Below are positions 8,158 to 16,394 of a stretch of 29,896 nt of DNA, piece by piece. Under the pieces are notes generated by a model, which was not told where the DNA came from, did no database searches, and was given only the letters and a program-made list of their open reading frames with translations. Source of the DNA: Chara braunii. Its lineage: Eukaryota; Streptophyta; Charophyceae; Charales; Characeae. Each line of letters begins with the position of its first letter. The stretch's first letter is position 1. The position numbers were made by a program, and so were the translations under genes. The stretch is from assembly GCA_003427395.1 (NCBI GenBank), contig BFEA01000277.1, positions 785,281 to 815,176 of the forward strand, written 5' to 3'.

Positions 8158-9343
8158 TATAAAACCATAGGACTTGACAAAATCGGGAGGTGGGATGAAA
8201 ATGATAACTTGCAACATGCGTATATCCTTTCAAAAGAAAAGGATAAATGTAAAAAGTGGCCTATCATTCCATCCTACCTCAGTGCTTTTCGGGCAGCGTC
8301 ATGTTGTCTCTCGATTGCTCTCAACGAATTGATACGGAAAATAAAAGAACCACATTTTAACTTGAGCTCTATGGTTGTGTTGAAAGATGAGATTGCTAAG
8401 ATTAACAAAAGACCTGAGGTTGAAAGCGAAAAATTTGGTATCGTCGCTCGAACGTACGATATTAAAGAACTGTTTACACGACTTCCACACGCCGAAATTA
8501 TGAAAGTCGTTTCCTGGATTGTGGATTGGTTTTGTGCTAAATTGATTAAATGGATCAGGGTTAACCCCCGAAAGAAAGTGGCACGTTTTGGTAAGGCGCG
8601 CAGGGAAACCGGGTGGAAATCAATCCGACTGAAGACCCTGGTCACGCTGACCGAATTTCAGTTGAACAACACATTCTTTTGCGTAACCAATACTGTGCTA
8701 TGACAGAAGAAGGGAATTCTCATGGGGGGCGGGGCTAGTCCACCATTGGCATGTGTGATGTGCATGTTAGCTGAAAACTAGTTTTTGAAGTTTCTGGGTG
8801 CGGACCAGAAAATAGTTATGGGAAAAACATACATTGATGACTTACTGGTTATTGCGCTATTTCGAAAAGATGAGCAGCCTAGAATCGAAGGGCTGTTCGA
8901 TAAACTGACACACTGCTACCCAGAGGGATTGGTACTCGAGCGAACGGATGCTGGGTGCGGATTTTTGGACTTCCTCTAAACTAATCTGTTGGTTTGTGGG
9001 GCAAGGACTGTGCTGATGTCCCATAAGTTTAAAAATGCGAGGACGATTTGGGGTAGCACGCCACTCCGATTTCGGACTTACAAGGATTTCTCGTTATATG
9101 GGCCCCGTATGAGCAAATTCGATATTATTGCGAACACGATCCTGCGTACTGCGTATTGCGCAGAACTCCAGTACGAACGTACTGACGTGCTGTAATATCC
9201 TTACGTTGTGTGAGGAACTTAAGAAGAGCAATTACCCAGGTAAGGTCGTTCTCGCAAGACTGCAGTGGATGCAGCGCAGGACCAAATCAATCTTCTGGCA
9301 AGAAATGCTGGAAGCTGCGAGATTCATTCATCTTGAAGGTTAA
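8158..9343 (+). pseudogene. Penelope-like reverse transcriptase domain, broken
   Basis: Frame 1 continues after the TAG at 8155. A finger motif reads 'AYILSKEKDKCKKWPIIPSY'. Palm motif A is 'TYDIKELFTRLPH', with the catalytic Asp at 8458. Motif B is 'GILMGGGASPPLA' at 8713. Motif C is 'TYIDDLL', with YIDD at 8830-8841. A Penelope-style motif follows: 'YPEGLVLERTDAGCGFLDFL'. The thumb-like tail moves to frame 2 near 9190 ('LCEELKKSNYPGKVVLARLQ'). Both catalytic aspartates of YIDD and the motif A Asp are retained. Breaks are TGA 8701, TAG 8779, TAA 8977, TAA 9193 and the frameshift. The long A-to-B spacing and the FLDxx motif fit Penelope-like RTs better than LINE or LTR RTs. An intact protein would copy element RNA at a nicked DNA target. 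Confidence 0.75.
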
Positions 9344-10815
9344 CGCACTCTGAGCCTTTTCGGGTCCAAGTGCCGGATTCTGGGGTCGAATAATGTATCT
9401 GAACAGCAAAGTTAGAGCATTCTGGGTAAGGGTTTTCAAGGTGGTGACGAATACAGGGTGAGATTTTGCCACTTCCATCATGTCCTACATTTGTGACCAG
9501 GTGTAGGCAAAAGGAAATGGCGTGGTTCGCGCTGCGTAAAGGAAAAAAGCCACAGAGACTGCTTCGACATATCGTATTCGGATGCGCCGAGTCAAAAAAG
9601 ACGTTTCGGGAACAATCGTGTGAACGACCAGGACCGGGAAAACCAGGTCTATTTTTCAAGGCTTTGTGCATCAGTACCTGGCTTGGAAAAGAGCATAATT
9701 CATACCAGGCTACAAAAAGGTCCAAGGGCCTGCCGCACAGTAACGCAGTAAGAGGCTGGACCAAGTCAGGAGTAATATTATTTAAAATTAAATTGAAAAA
9801 TTGCTTTGGAACTCGTAGGGGGTTAGAAGAATAGGATTTACTAGGTATAAATTGGAGCTATTGCAGTAGCTTCTTACCTCAATCTGAGTGGCGGATGAGT
9901 AGAAGGGTTGAGAACCCTGGCGGTGTGAGATCAGGGTGGTGTGGTGGAGAAGTTGATTTCGCCATGATAAGTAAAACTCATGTCATCTTCTTCATTTAAG
10001 AGTTTCATTGTTTTTCTTATGGTCTAAAACTCTAGATTCGACCTTGCCGTGGCTTGGGAACGAGCCTAGGGCGCCGATCTACCCTCGTTGATTCTCTTTC
10101 ATTTGATGGAAAGGTCACGAGTGTGAAATCGTGCTTATCAAATTGTTTGTTAAAATTTTTGATTGATTCTTGTTGATTCTTGTTGATTCTTCATTGATTT
10201 TCGCTGATTATCGTGTTAATTATCCTGTTGATGATCTTATTGATTGACTCGTTATTATCGGGCTGATTATCTGATTGATTATTCGGTCGATATCTGTCTG
10301 TTCAATCGCTCGATTTACGAGTGTAAAAATTCGTCGATATAGTTTTGACGTTCTCAACAATTTCGCTGTAGTCGTGCATTATTCCAGCTCTTCGGTAGCG
10401 CGACAAGGCTTCGCCATATTGCTTCTCCTCTTCAGTCCCTTGAATGCATGACAGGTCTCCTTCTCTACTCGGACGACGCTGCTACTACTTGAAGGGGTGG
10501 ATTCGACTCGGCGATCAACGAACATCAGGAGATCGATGTCCCACCAATCGGTAGTAGCGGTAAGATTCCGATACGGAAGCCCGCACGACAGTCGACGTCG
10601 TTGAAGCTCCTTCACCAGGTATGTGGCGAAGGAGGTGGCAATATTGCTGATACGACTAAGACTGCTGGAATATGACGTGATTAGTGCCAACAGAACAAGG
10701 TGGCAACGTCGCATGTCGGTTGAACGTGGAGGGTGCATGCACAGGGTTGGGCGAGGTAGAGTGAATACCGCTCTCTATGTGTCTGTACCTAGTCATCATT
10801 GGTGCCGGATACAGG
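9344..10815. other. Unassigned region after the Penelope-like relic
   Basis: A 122-codon frame at 9466-9834 could be a decayed tail of the element, but I see no motif and cannot support it. From about 10150 to 10300 there is degenerate repetition of 'ttgattctt' and 'tgattat' phrases. A minus-strand frame at 10379-10738 has no recognisable domain. If the element's 3' terminal repeat survives it should lie in this interval. Confidence 0.35.
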
Positions 10816-10819
10816 CGCA

Positions 10820-10876
10820 GAGGCTGAATGTCAGGGTTCAGCCTCCTGATGAGTTGGTGAAACTCCAACGAAACAG
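10820..10876 (+). ncRNA. Hammerhead-ribozyme-like motif (type III topology), probably degenerate
   Basis: Stem I is a perfect 9-bp hairpin, GAGGCTGAA (10820-10828) with TTCAGCCTC (10837-10845) and an 8-nt loop. It is followed directly by the conserved core CTGATGA (10846-10852). Stem II is GTTGG (10853-10857) with CCAAC (10865-10869) around a 7-nt loop, followed directly by the second core GAAA (10870-10873). Both invariant core strands are intact and exactly placed between the stems. The weak point is helix III and the cleavage triplet: the bases before stem I read GCA rather than the NUH rule (a U-to-C change would explain it), and the flanks pair poorly. It is therefore likely an inactivated copy. 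Hammerheads occur in Penelope-like elements and in plant retrozymes, which fits the setting. Confidence 0.6.
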
Positions 10877-10891
10877 TTTGCCCCAGTTTCG

Positions 10892-10914
10892 CCCGTTCAT
10901 AAAAAACGAACGGG
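10892..10914 (+). other. Hairpin just downstream of the hammerhead-like motif
   Basis: CCCGTTC (10892-10898) pairs perfectly with GAACGGG (10908-10914) around an A-rich 9-nt loop. The hairpin sits 16 nt after the ribozyme-like core and 22 nt before an A-rich tract. It may be part of the same transcript unit. Confidence 0.5.
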
Positions 10915-10936
10915 TGCCCCGACAGACAAAACAACA

Positions 10937-11010
10937 TTTAAAAAAAAAGAAAAGAAAAAAATCTAAAAAGAATCTAGAACAAAATCTAAGGAAAAGAAGA
11001 AAAATAAAAT
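10937..11010 (+). repeat. A-rich tract
   Basis: About 74 bases are mostly A with scattered G, T and C ('aaaaaaaagaaaagaaaaaaa', 'ggaaaagaagaaaaataaaa' type text). It could be the degenerate poly(A) tail of a retroposed RNA ending after the hairpin at 10892-10914, or a simple purine tract. Confidence 0.6.
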
Positions 11011-11133
11011 AAAAACTTACCTTTACTAAAAAACGGCTGCCCATTTTCAACGGGCACCTGTTATTCCCTCTGGGGACACTAAGTCCCTTGCCTCTTCTGT
11101 AAGCGCCATCTGGCGTTGTAGTTTAGATTCTCC

Positions 11134-11510
11134 TTTTTTTTTTTTTTTTTTTTTTTTCCGGGTAATAATAAAAAACCGTGAGCATGAGCCAATGGTTACT
11201 ACTATGTGCCTTCAGGTACATCTCCTCGCGCCAAGTGGCGCCGTTTTTTATTTGTTTATTTATTTGTTTTTTTATTTATTTTTTTTCGATTTATAATGTC
11301 ATCCTTGCACTGGGGCTTTTCTAATCTCCGCGCGGCTGATCTCAACCGCGAGATCCTCTTGATCGGACGGTCGGGATCGGCCGCGTTCGGATGTCTTAAA
11401 AAGAAGGGCGAGCTCAAAAGGAGCCAGCCCAGTGGTACAATTTCGTCGGATTCAATCCTAGTGTCTGCCAGGTGAAAGTCTGCTACGTTTACCTACTGGG
11501 CTAGCTCCTG
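11134..11510 (-). mobile_element. Probable tRNA-derived SINE, minus strand
   Basis: On the minus strand the sequence TAGCCCAGTAGG (plus 11492-11503) matches the RNA polymerase III A box. GGATTGAATCC (plus 11448-11458) matches the B box at 9 of 11 positions against GGTTCGAATCC. The start-to-start spacing is 45 nt, normal for a tRNA promoter. Toward lower coordinates lies a body with T-rich plus-strand text (11244-11288) and finally T24 at 11134-11157, which would be the poly(A) tail on the minus strand. The head does not fold into a full cloverleaf: the 3' acceptor strand and D-stem partner are missing, so it is not a tRNA gene. The A-box region also has an inverted partner at 11419-11437 (see the separate entry). 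The tail could instead end at the shorter T-rich stretch. Confidence 0.5.
11419..11510. repeat. Inverted repeat flanking the Pol III-like promoter
   Basis: 'aggagccagcccagtggta' (11419-11437) and 'taC.TACTGGGCTAGCTCCT' (near 11489-11509) are complementary over about 18 positions with a few mismatches. The B-box-like sequence lies in the loop and is itself nearly palindromic. Each arm contains an A-box-like string on opposite strands, but only the minus-strand pair has the right A-to-B spacing. Confidence 0.6.
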
Positions 11511-11560
11511 TTCCACACTGAACAAGAGCAACTCTTCAATATGAAGAGCTGGCCCATGTA
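11500..11560. other. Two consecutive hairpins after the SINE head
   Basis: GCTCCTGTTC pairs with GAACAAGAGC (one mismatch, 6-nt loop). The next hairpin is CTCTTC-aatat-GAAGAG. They lie just outside the presumed 5' end of the minus-strand SINE. No function can be assigned. Confidence 0.4.
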
Positions 11561-11622
11561 CTCTCTCTCAGCCTGCGGCCTTGCAGGCTCCGCCCGTAAA
11601 TGGCCTAGCGGGCCTGCCCCGA

Positions 11623-11700
11623 CTGTGGCCTATCGGCATACCCAGCTTGTGGCTTGCCGGCTTACCCAGCCTGTGGCCTGCCGGCTTACCTGCCCGTGGC
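11623..11700. repeat. 24-bp minisatellite, three full copies
   Basis: Copies start at 11623, 11647 and 11671, with a fading fourth at 11695. The unit is of the type 'tgtggcctgccggcttaccc'. A plus-strand frame through it would encode an 8-residue repeat (LPSLWPAG-like), but the frame has no support outside the repeat. Confidence 0.85.
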
Positions 11701-11715
11701 CTACCCATACCGGTT

Positions 11716-11733
11716 AGCCGCGTGACCGCGGCT
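11716..11733. other. Perfect GC hairpin, 7-bp stem
   Basis: AGCCGCG (11716-11722) pairs with CGCGGCT (11727-11733) around the loop TGAC. It has a similar stem sequence to the hairpin at 11895-11918. Confidence 0.55.
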
Positions 11734-11894
11734 TGGTCGACCATCGAACCGGGTAAGCCTCGGCATTTGCCTATCGGCCCGCAGGCTCGAAGTCAGACCC
11801 CGCGGCCCTAGAAAAAACAAAAGTTTCCTACACCTCCTGCATCGTGGCCCTATACCCCGGCGCAACCCTCTTTTTAGCCCACTTAAGCTCTGAA

Positions 11895-11918
11895 TCGCGC
11901 GGCTTAACAGCCGCGCGA
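11895..11918. other. Perfect GC hairpin, 10-bp stem
   Basis: TCGCGCGGCT (11895-11904) pairs with AGCCGCGCGA (11909-11918) around the loop TAAC. It is stable and perfect, and shares GCGGCT/AGCCGC stem text with 11716-11733. Confidence 0.6.
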
Positions 11919-11933
11919 CCTTATTATAAGTAG

Positions 11934-12180
11934 ACAAGGTTTAATTTTAGTTCTCCCACGACCGCACACTACTGCGGCCTCGTTGAAACCCGCGGACGAC
12001 AGTGCCGACCCCCGCCATCCTGCACAGACGTTGATGTCGTCCAACGTCGACGATGTCAGGTTCTAAAAAAAGTGTAGGTCTCTCAGTCATAGGTCAGCTC
12101 TGAATAAACGTTTGGCAAACGTTAGTCTCATCAAGTCCTTCAAATCAACGAAAAAGATCAGACAACTTCTGACATTGAAA
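11934..12180. other. Unassigned stretch with small palindromes
   Basis: Phrases built on GACGTTG/CAACGTC recur at 12027-12055 ('gacgttgatgtcgtccaacg', 'tcgacgatgtc'). No gene or known element is visible. Confidence 0.35.
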
Positions 12181-12225
12181 ACCCCCGGCAAAATACCCTT
12201 GTAAGGGTATTTGCCTGTAGGGGTT
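12181..12225. other. Strong hairpin, copy 1 of a related pair
   Basis: AAATACCCTT (12191-12200) pairs perfectly with AAGGGTATTT (12203-12212) with a 2-nt spacer. GGC/GCC extends it across a single unpaired A, and an outer CCCC/GGGG pair closes it (12182-12185 with 12220-12223). A related hairpin lies at 14999-15061. Confidence 0.65.
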
Positions 12226-14998
12226 CACAAGAGGTATGGATAGCGCACTCAGCCGGAGCGGCAACACTCTACGACGAAGTCCTGCAAATCTTGCGTGATT
12301 TGGCAGAGAGGGTCCCACTGCGGGACTGATACGCTCAACAGGTGGCGTCGTTGCCAGGGATTTCGACTGTCTACCGGGGTCCTTAGTGAACGAACCCAGG
12401 TTAGAAGCAGACTGATGATCATGCCAAAACAACAATTTTTGATGATGTTAGATAAGTGAGTGATGAGTGGTATATTGATGGTTGTAGTGGGATTGCATTG
12501 TTGAATGGCGGTACGTGGTAGGGGCACAGATGTACTTTGGCAACTAGTAGTGGTAACTGCAGTTAGAAATTTGTGGATTGAGGTACCATAAAGTAACTCG
12601 GATGACGCTATGCGTATTTAATATTGTAGATTGGTCGTCGTTTGCATTGCATGTGACTCTGGGTGTTCGGTTACCCGAGCAAGGATCTTTGGTACTTGAA
12701 CACAACCGGTAAGCTACCTAAGTTGTTATGACAGTGCCATGATACGCTAGCGCTATGAAATAACTTAGATCGGGGAGAAATATTTGTCTCTTACCAAAGT
12801 ATTCCCATAAGGGAGCCATGAGTGTTTTATTTAACTAAGCGTTTTAATTTATCATTTTGAGATTAACCATTTGCGTCTATCTATGAAATTCATCCTTTTG
12901 TGTTAAAACTCATTTAAGTTAGGCTATTTAAGTGTTTTCACATGTAAAGATCATGTGTTTGATGTTATCTATCCGAGACTAATTCATTTATGACTAGCCA
13001 CATAAATTATTTATCGATTTTATGTTATTTGATACAGACCCTTTGAATTTATTTATATAAGTTAGTTTATCTGAATTATCCATTCATATCTGTTTTGTTT
13101 TTGAATCTATATGCATGGGTTTATCTTTTAAAAAGGGGTTCAGATATTACACAGAATCAATATCCAATGCGGATTTGCAGGTGAATTGAGTGATTAGTTT
13201 TTTCGGAAAGAGAATTTCGCGAGAAAATGATCAATGTGTGAAGTCTACCATAAAAAAGTGGCAACCATATGTTATTGTTCCCCCGAAACATGACTTTAAA
13301 GCAAGTATAATTTTGTCTTGTAGATGGTAGTGAGACCTACGCCGGAATTATGTTATTGGTCCATAGTGAGGTGTTGTTATCTAATCCTTCGTGGTAAAAT
13401 TACTACATTAATACTGAATAAGAGGAAAGTGTTTGAACCTTGTCGGACCATGGTCTATGAGGGAAGCAGCTACTGCCTACCACATAGAGGCAGGAGGTGA
13501 ATTCCCAACTATTTTTGTGTCAATTGGGTTCATTTGCACGCGAAGGGACATGTCATCCCTGAATATGTATGGTGAGGTTGTCTACCTTATTGGCAAGGGT
13601 CTATGAGGAGCAGATGTTGGAATCAGAGGGAGAAGCAGTGAAGCTTGATCCTTAAGCGGGGCTCAGGAATAAGATGTTGTCCTTTTAAGAAAGGATTACA
13701 CTGCCCCTCGACGCAGTATACTTCTGTAAAAGTTGGGGAGTAGAGTGTAATACTTTCATCATTGCGTTTGAGAGTGCTTATTGTTGGCAAACTTCATCTT
13801 GATCATGGCGTGTCTGTTATATGATAACTGTTGATATAACTTTTATCATTATAATACATATGCATATACTTTTGGTTAGTCGTTAACTTGCAAATAATGT
13901 TCATTCATTTATGGTTATTATTGGTGTCAATTACTAGCGTAATATATCATTTTCCTTTGATAATCATTACTATGAGTTTTGATATTCGCAAGCGTACTAG
14001 TATTGTGGTATACATCTGCATGTATAAGATACTTTAGATTGGTGGACTTTAAGTCTACATTTTGAGAATTTTATGACATTGTGGGTCGGCGTGAGAATTT
14101 CTTACGAAATCGTGTTTTGGTATGAGTGAGTGATATGCGTAGACTTAGGATCGTCATAAATGTTCGATTGATCGAGACTTGATTATACGTCAGGTTATTT
14201 GCTTCATGCTCAGATACAATTTTGCATTCGTTTTTGTTTCTTCCGAGTTGAGGGTGCGATTGCACCTCGATTGGGGTTATTTTGTTGACTTTGGTAATTG
14301 AGACCATGACATTTGGGCGATGCCGAGTGATATTGTGGACTTATCCTGATGTATGATGAACTTTTTTTGTCTGAGAGGTGTAAAGGATGCATCTCGTGTG
14401 TTTTGTGAATGAGAAATATGTAAAATGTCTACTCTTCGGTATACTCGCGCAACCTGCCTACGGACATAGGCTCGGGCATAAAAAGGGGGAGCGCAATTCA
14501 TTTCGTGAAAATGTGTGAAAAGTCTCAAGGGATTTAAGAGTCTTCAAAGACTCAAACTTGAATGCTTGTCCATGTTGAATGTTATTTGTTGAGTTAAGAT
14601 GAGCACCCACAGGTTGGTCTCTGAGTAATGAGTGTTTTATGGTTGACTCCCCTCCATATGGGACGTGACTGTGAGATTTTATGAGTGACTCTCCTTCAGA
14701 AGTGGAAAGTGGTTAAAATGATTAAATGGTATGGAAAGCAGTTTGAATGATAAAGTCTAACGAGAAAGACCAAGAAACTGGTTATTTATTGATGAAATTT
14801 TGAGTTGTCGTAAATTGGTGAAATTTTGAGAGATGTCCTTAAGATGTGTAGTTTGCTTTACTTTGATCAAGTGGGCGACTATGACCCTGTGAATCTGACA
14901 GTGATTTTTTTGTGGATGTTAGAGAGGACGCCGTTCTCTCTATGTTGTCTCATAGAGAACTGGTAAATGCCTTTGAGTGAGACAGACCTCTGCGTATT
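12226..14998. other. Long unassigned AT-rich region
   Basis: About 2.8 kb contains only short chance ORFs. Text such as 'ttttgagaatttt' (14060) and 'gaaattttgag' (14795 and 14820) is reminiscent of noncoding retroelement sequence, but I found no motif for RT, integrase or gag and no convincing terminal repeat. The interval is bounded by the two related hairpins. Confidence 0.35.
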
Positions 14999-15061
14999 CC
15001 CGCTATCGGCGCGAATACCCTGGCAGGGGTATTCGCCTTGGTTTTTGCAAGTGACAGCGGG
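14999..15061. other. Strong hairpin, copy 2 of a related pair
   Basis: GAATACCC (15013-15020) pairs with GGGTATTC (15027-15034), extended by GGC/GCC with a small internal bulge. An outer CCCGCT (14999-15004) pairs with AGCGGG (15056-15061). Compared with the hairpin at 12181-12225 the core stem is the same except for an A-T pair replaced by G-C, a compensatory change. Confidence 0.65.
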
Positions 15062-15840
15062 GCCGATGGTCAAGGCCTTTGTGTTCAAACGACTAGCTGT
15101 GTATGGACCAAGGTTGTCTAAGTAGGTAGGGTGAGTGGGCGCGCAGGTTCAAGGCGAGCGTGTGATTCTGCCCTTTTGATCGTGCCGCTGATGAAGACGT
15201 CCGGCTTGACCTGCGCCCTTGATCAGGCCAAGGGTTAGCAGGCTGACCCCCGGTCGCCCTATCTGACCGGCGGCGAGGTCGGTAGGTGGGGTGGTTCGCA
15301 AGGTGGCATGATTGCGCAACGGTCGTACGCTTGTGTATGGGCGGGGGGGAGCCTGCGGGCATGTCCCAGCCGTAGGCGCCAGGCTGCATCACTTCATATG
15401 GGATTCAGCGCCTGCTGATTCCAGGCTGGGGCTTAGCCCTATAGGTAACTGTGCAGGGCTATTGCCAGGGAGGTTTTGGGATCGAGGCCAGTAAGCGGCA
15501 ATGCATGAGCGGCGGAGCAGCGGTGTGGCGAGGAGACAGCCGAGGGCCGCCAGGGCTATCCCCCTCAGCTTTTGCTGATTGGTGCGATGATGGGCACGAA
15601 GCGCGAGACCGGCCAGGTGCCGGCTGCCCCTTATCTCCCTAAGTATCCACCTCTGTAGCTTCTTATTTTTATTATTTTTTTTCCCCCTTTTTTGGCAGGC
15701 TTTATTTTTCCACCACTTTCGGATTCTGACATGCGGGCCGCGGTCGGACCAGGCGTGGGGAGGTGTGCGGTGGCCCTCCGCCTGTAGTAGGCCTGCGGTG
15801 CACTATGCTGGGGTGAGTCCTTCGGGGCGTCCGTTAAAAT
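15062..15840. other. GC-rich unassigned region with hairpins
   Basis: Several small hairpins occur (for example CCCTTG..CAAGGG near 15218 and GGTC..GACC near 15252). A T-rich patch lies at 15661-15710. Open frames here are explained by high G+C, and I recognise no domain. Confidence 0.35.
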
Positions 15841-15888
15841 TGGAACAGCGCAGAGAACATTAGCGGGGCCCCGCGCCAGGAGGACACG

Positions 15889-15895
15889 TATAAAT
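15889..15895 (+). promoter_or_regulatory. Candidate TATA box
   Basis: TATAAAT lies in a G+C-rich setting, 14 nt after the end of a GGGGCCCCGC block and about 25-30 nt before pyrimidine-rich text ('ccttcgttcttgacc') that could hold a transcription start. This is the layout of an RNA polymerase II core promoter, possibly in an LTR. No downstream gene is identified. Confidence 0.25.
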
Positions 15896-15919
15896 CCAGG
15901 GTAACTCCTTCGTTCTTGA

Positions 15920-16394
15920 CCGTTCTCACGTTAGCTCCGTTCGATCTGACCTTCGCACGACCTGAGTCAAATTGCACTAGTCTTTGAGGAGGCCTGCGCT
16001 AAGCGGTACTAAGCGCGTGGGAGCCAGGGGAGAGGCGGAGTTAGGGGGAGATGGCCGTGGGTAGGGAGGAGTGAGCATGGTGGGAGGGGGGAAGATGTTG
16101 CTTGCCTATCGCGAGTCGGATCGAGAGGGGCGAGTTGATGCGAGATGAATGGTGCAGTTAGATTCAGCAATCGGGATGCGAAGTCGGGCGCGAGCAATTG
16201 CGGAAGAGAGAGCAGACTGACCGAACCTGGACGCGGAGCTGTGCTAGGTACAGTCGAAGTGAGGGGTGGCGGGGTGAATAAATCGGGGCGCAATGTTGTG
16301 CCGGATACGTTCGACGGGAGACGACAGCATGAAAGGGATAGAGTGGTGGGCGTAAGGCAGGTAGCAGGGGACGAGCGCTAAGGCTGTGGGGGAC
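15920..16394. other. Purine-rich GC region, possible eroded satellite
   Basis: The composition is like the 178-bp array that follows, with 'aatcgg' phrases at 16169 and 16281 and a 'gagtgg' at 16341, but the spacing no longer fits one period cleanly. It may be a decayed flank of the array. No coding motif is seen. Confidence 0.35.

Larger units (their letters stand above)
6721..9343 (+). mobile_element. Decayed Penelope-like retroelement with N-terminal GIY-YIG-type endonuclease remnant
   Basis: One plus-strand frame (frame 1) runs through the element and then shifts to frame 2 near 9190. It carries, in order, the distal half of a GIY-YIG-like endonuclease (6721-6930), a basic linker, a Cys/His segment (7696-7743) and a reverse transcriptase with finger, palm and thumb motifs (about 8200-9340). 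Most Penelope-like elements have the GIY-YIG domain C-terminal. A permuted group (Naiad and Chlamys) has it N-terminal, and this relic matches that order. No second GIY-YIG remnant was seen after the RT. In-frame stops at 6856, 8155, 8701, 8779, 8977 and 9193 plus a frameshift show it is dead. I could not locate terminal repeats (pLTRs). Confidence 0.72.

Noticed and set aside
6856-9195. An alternative genetic code with TAA/TAG read as Gln, as in some green algae, to explain in-frame stops.
   Set aside because: TGA also occurs in frame, the Ty3 relic has all three stops with frameshifts, and several stops fall at positions that are not Gln in the family. Decay explains this better.
9466-9834. 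122-codon frame after the Penelope-like RT as a C-terminal domain.
   Set aside because: No GIY-YIG or other motif is visible and it is in a different phase from the thumb region. I left it as unassigned DNA.
11419-11510. A tRNA gene.
   Set aside because: A and B boxes are present, but no acceptor stem closes around them and the D-stem has no partner. A SINE head fits better.
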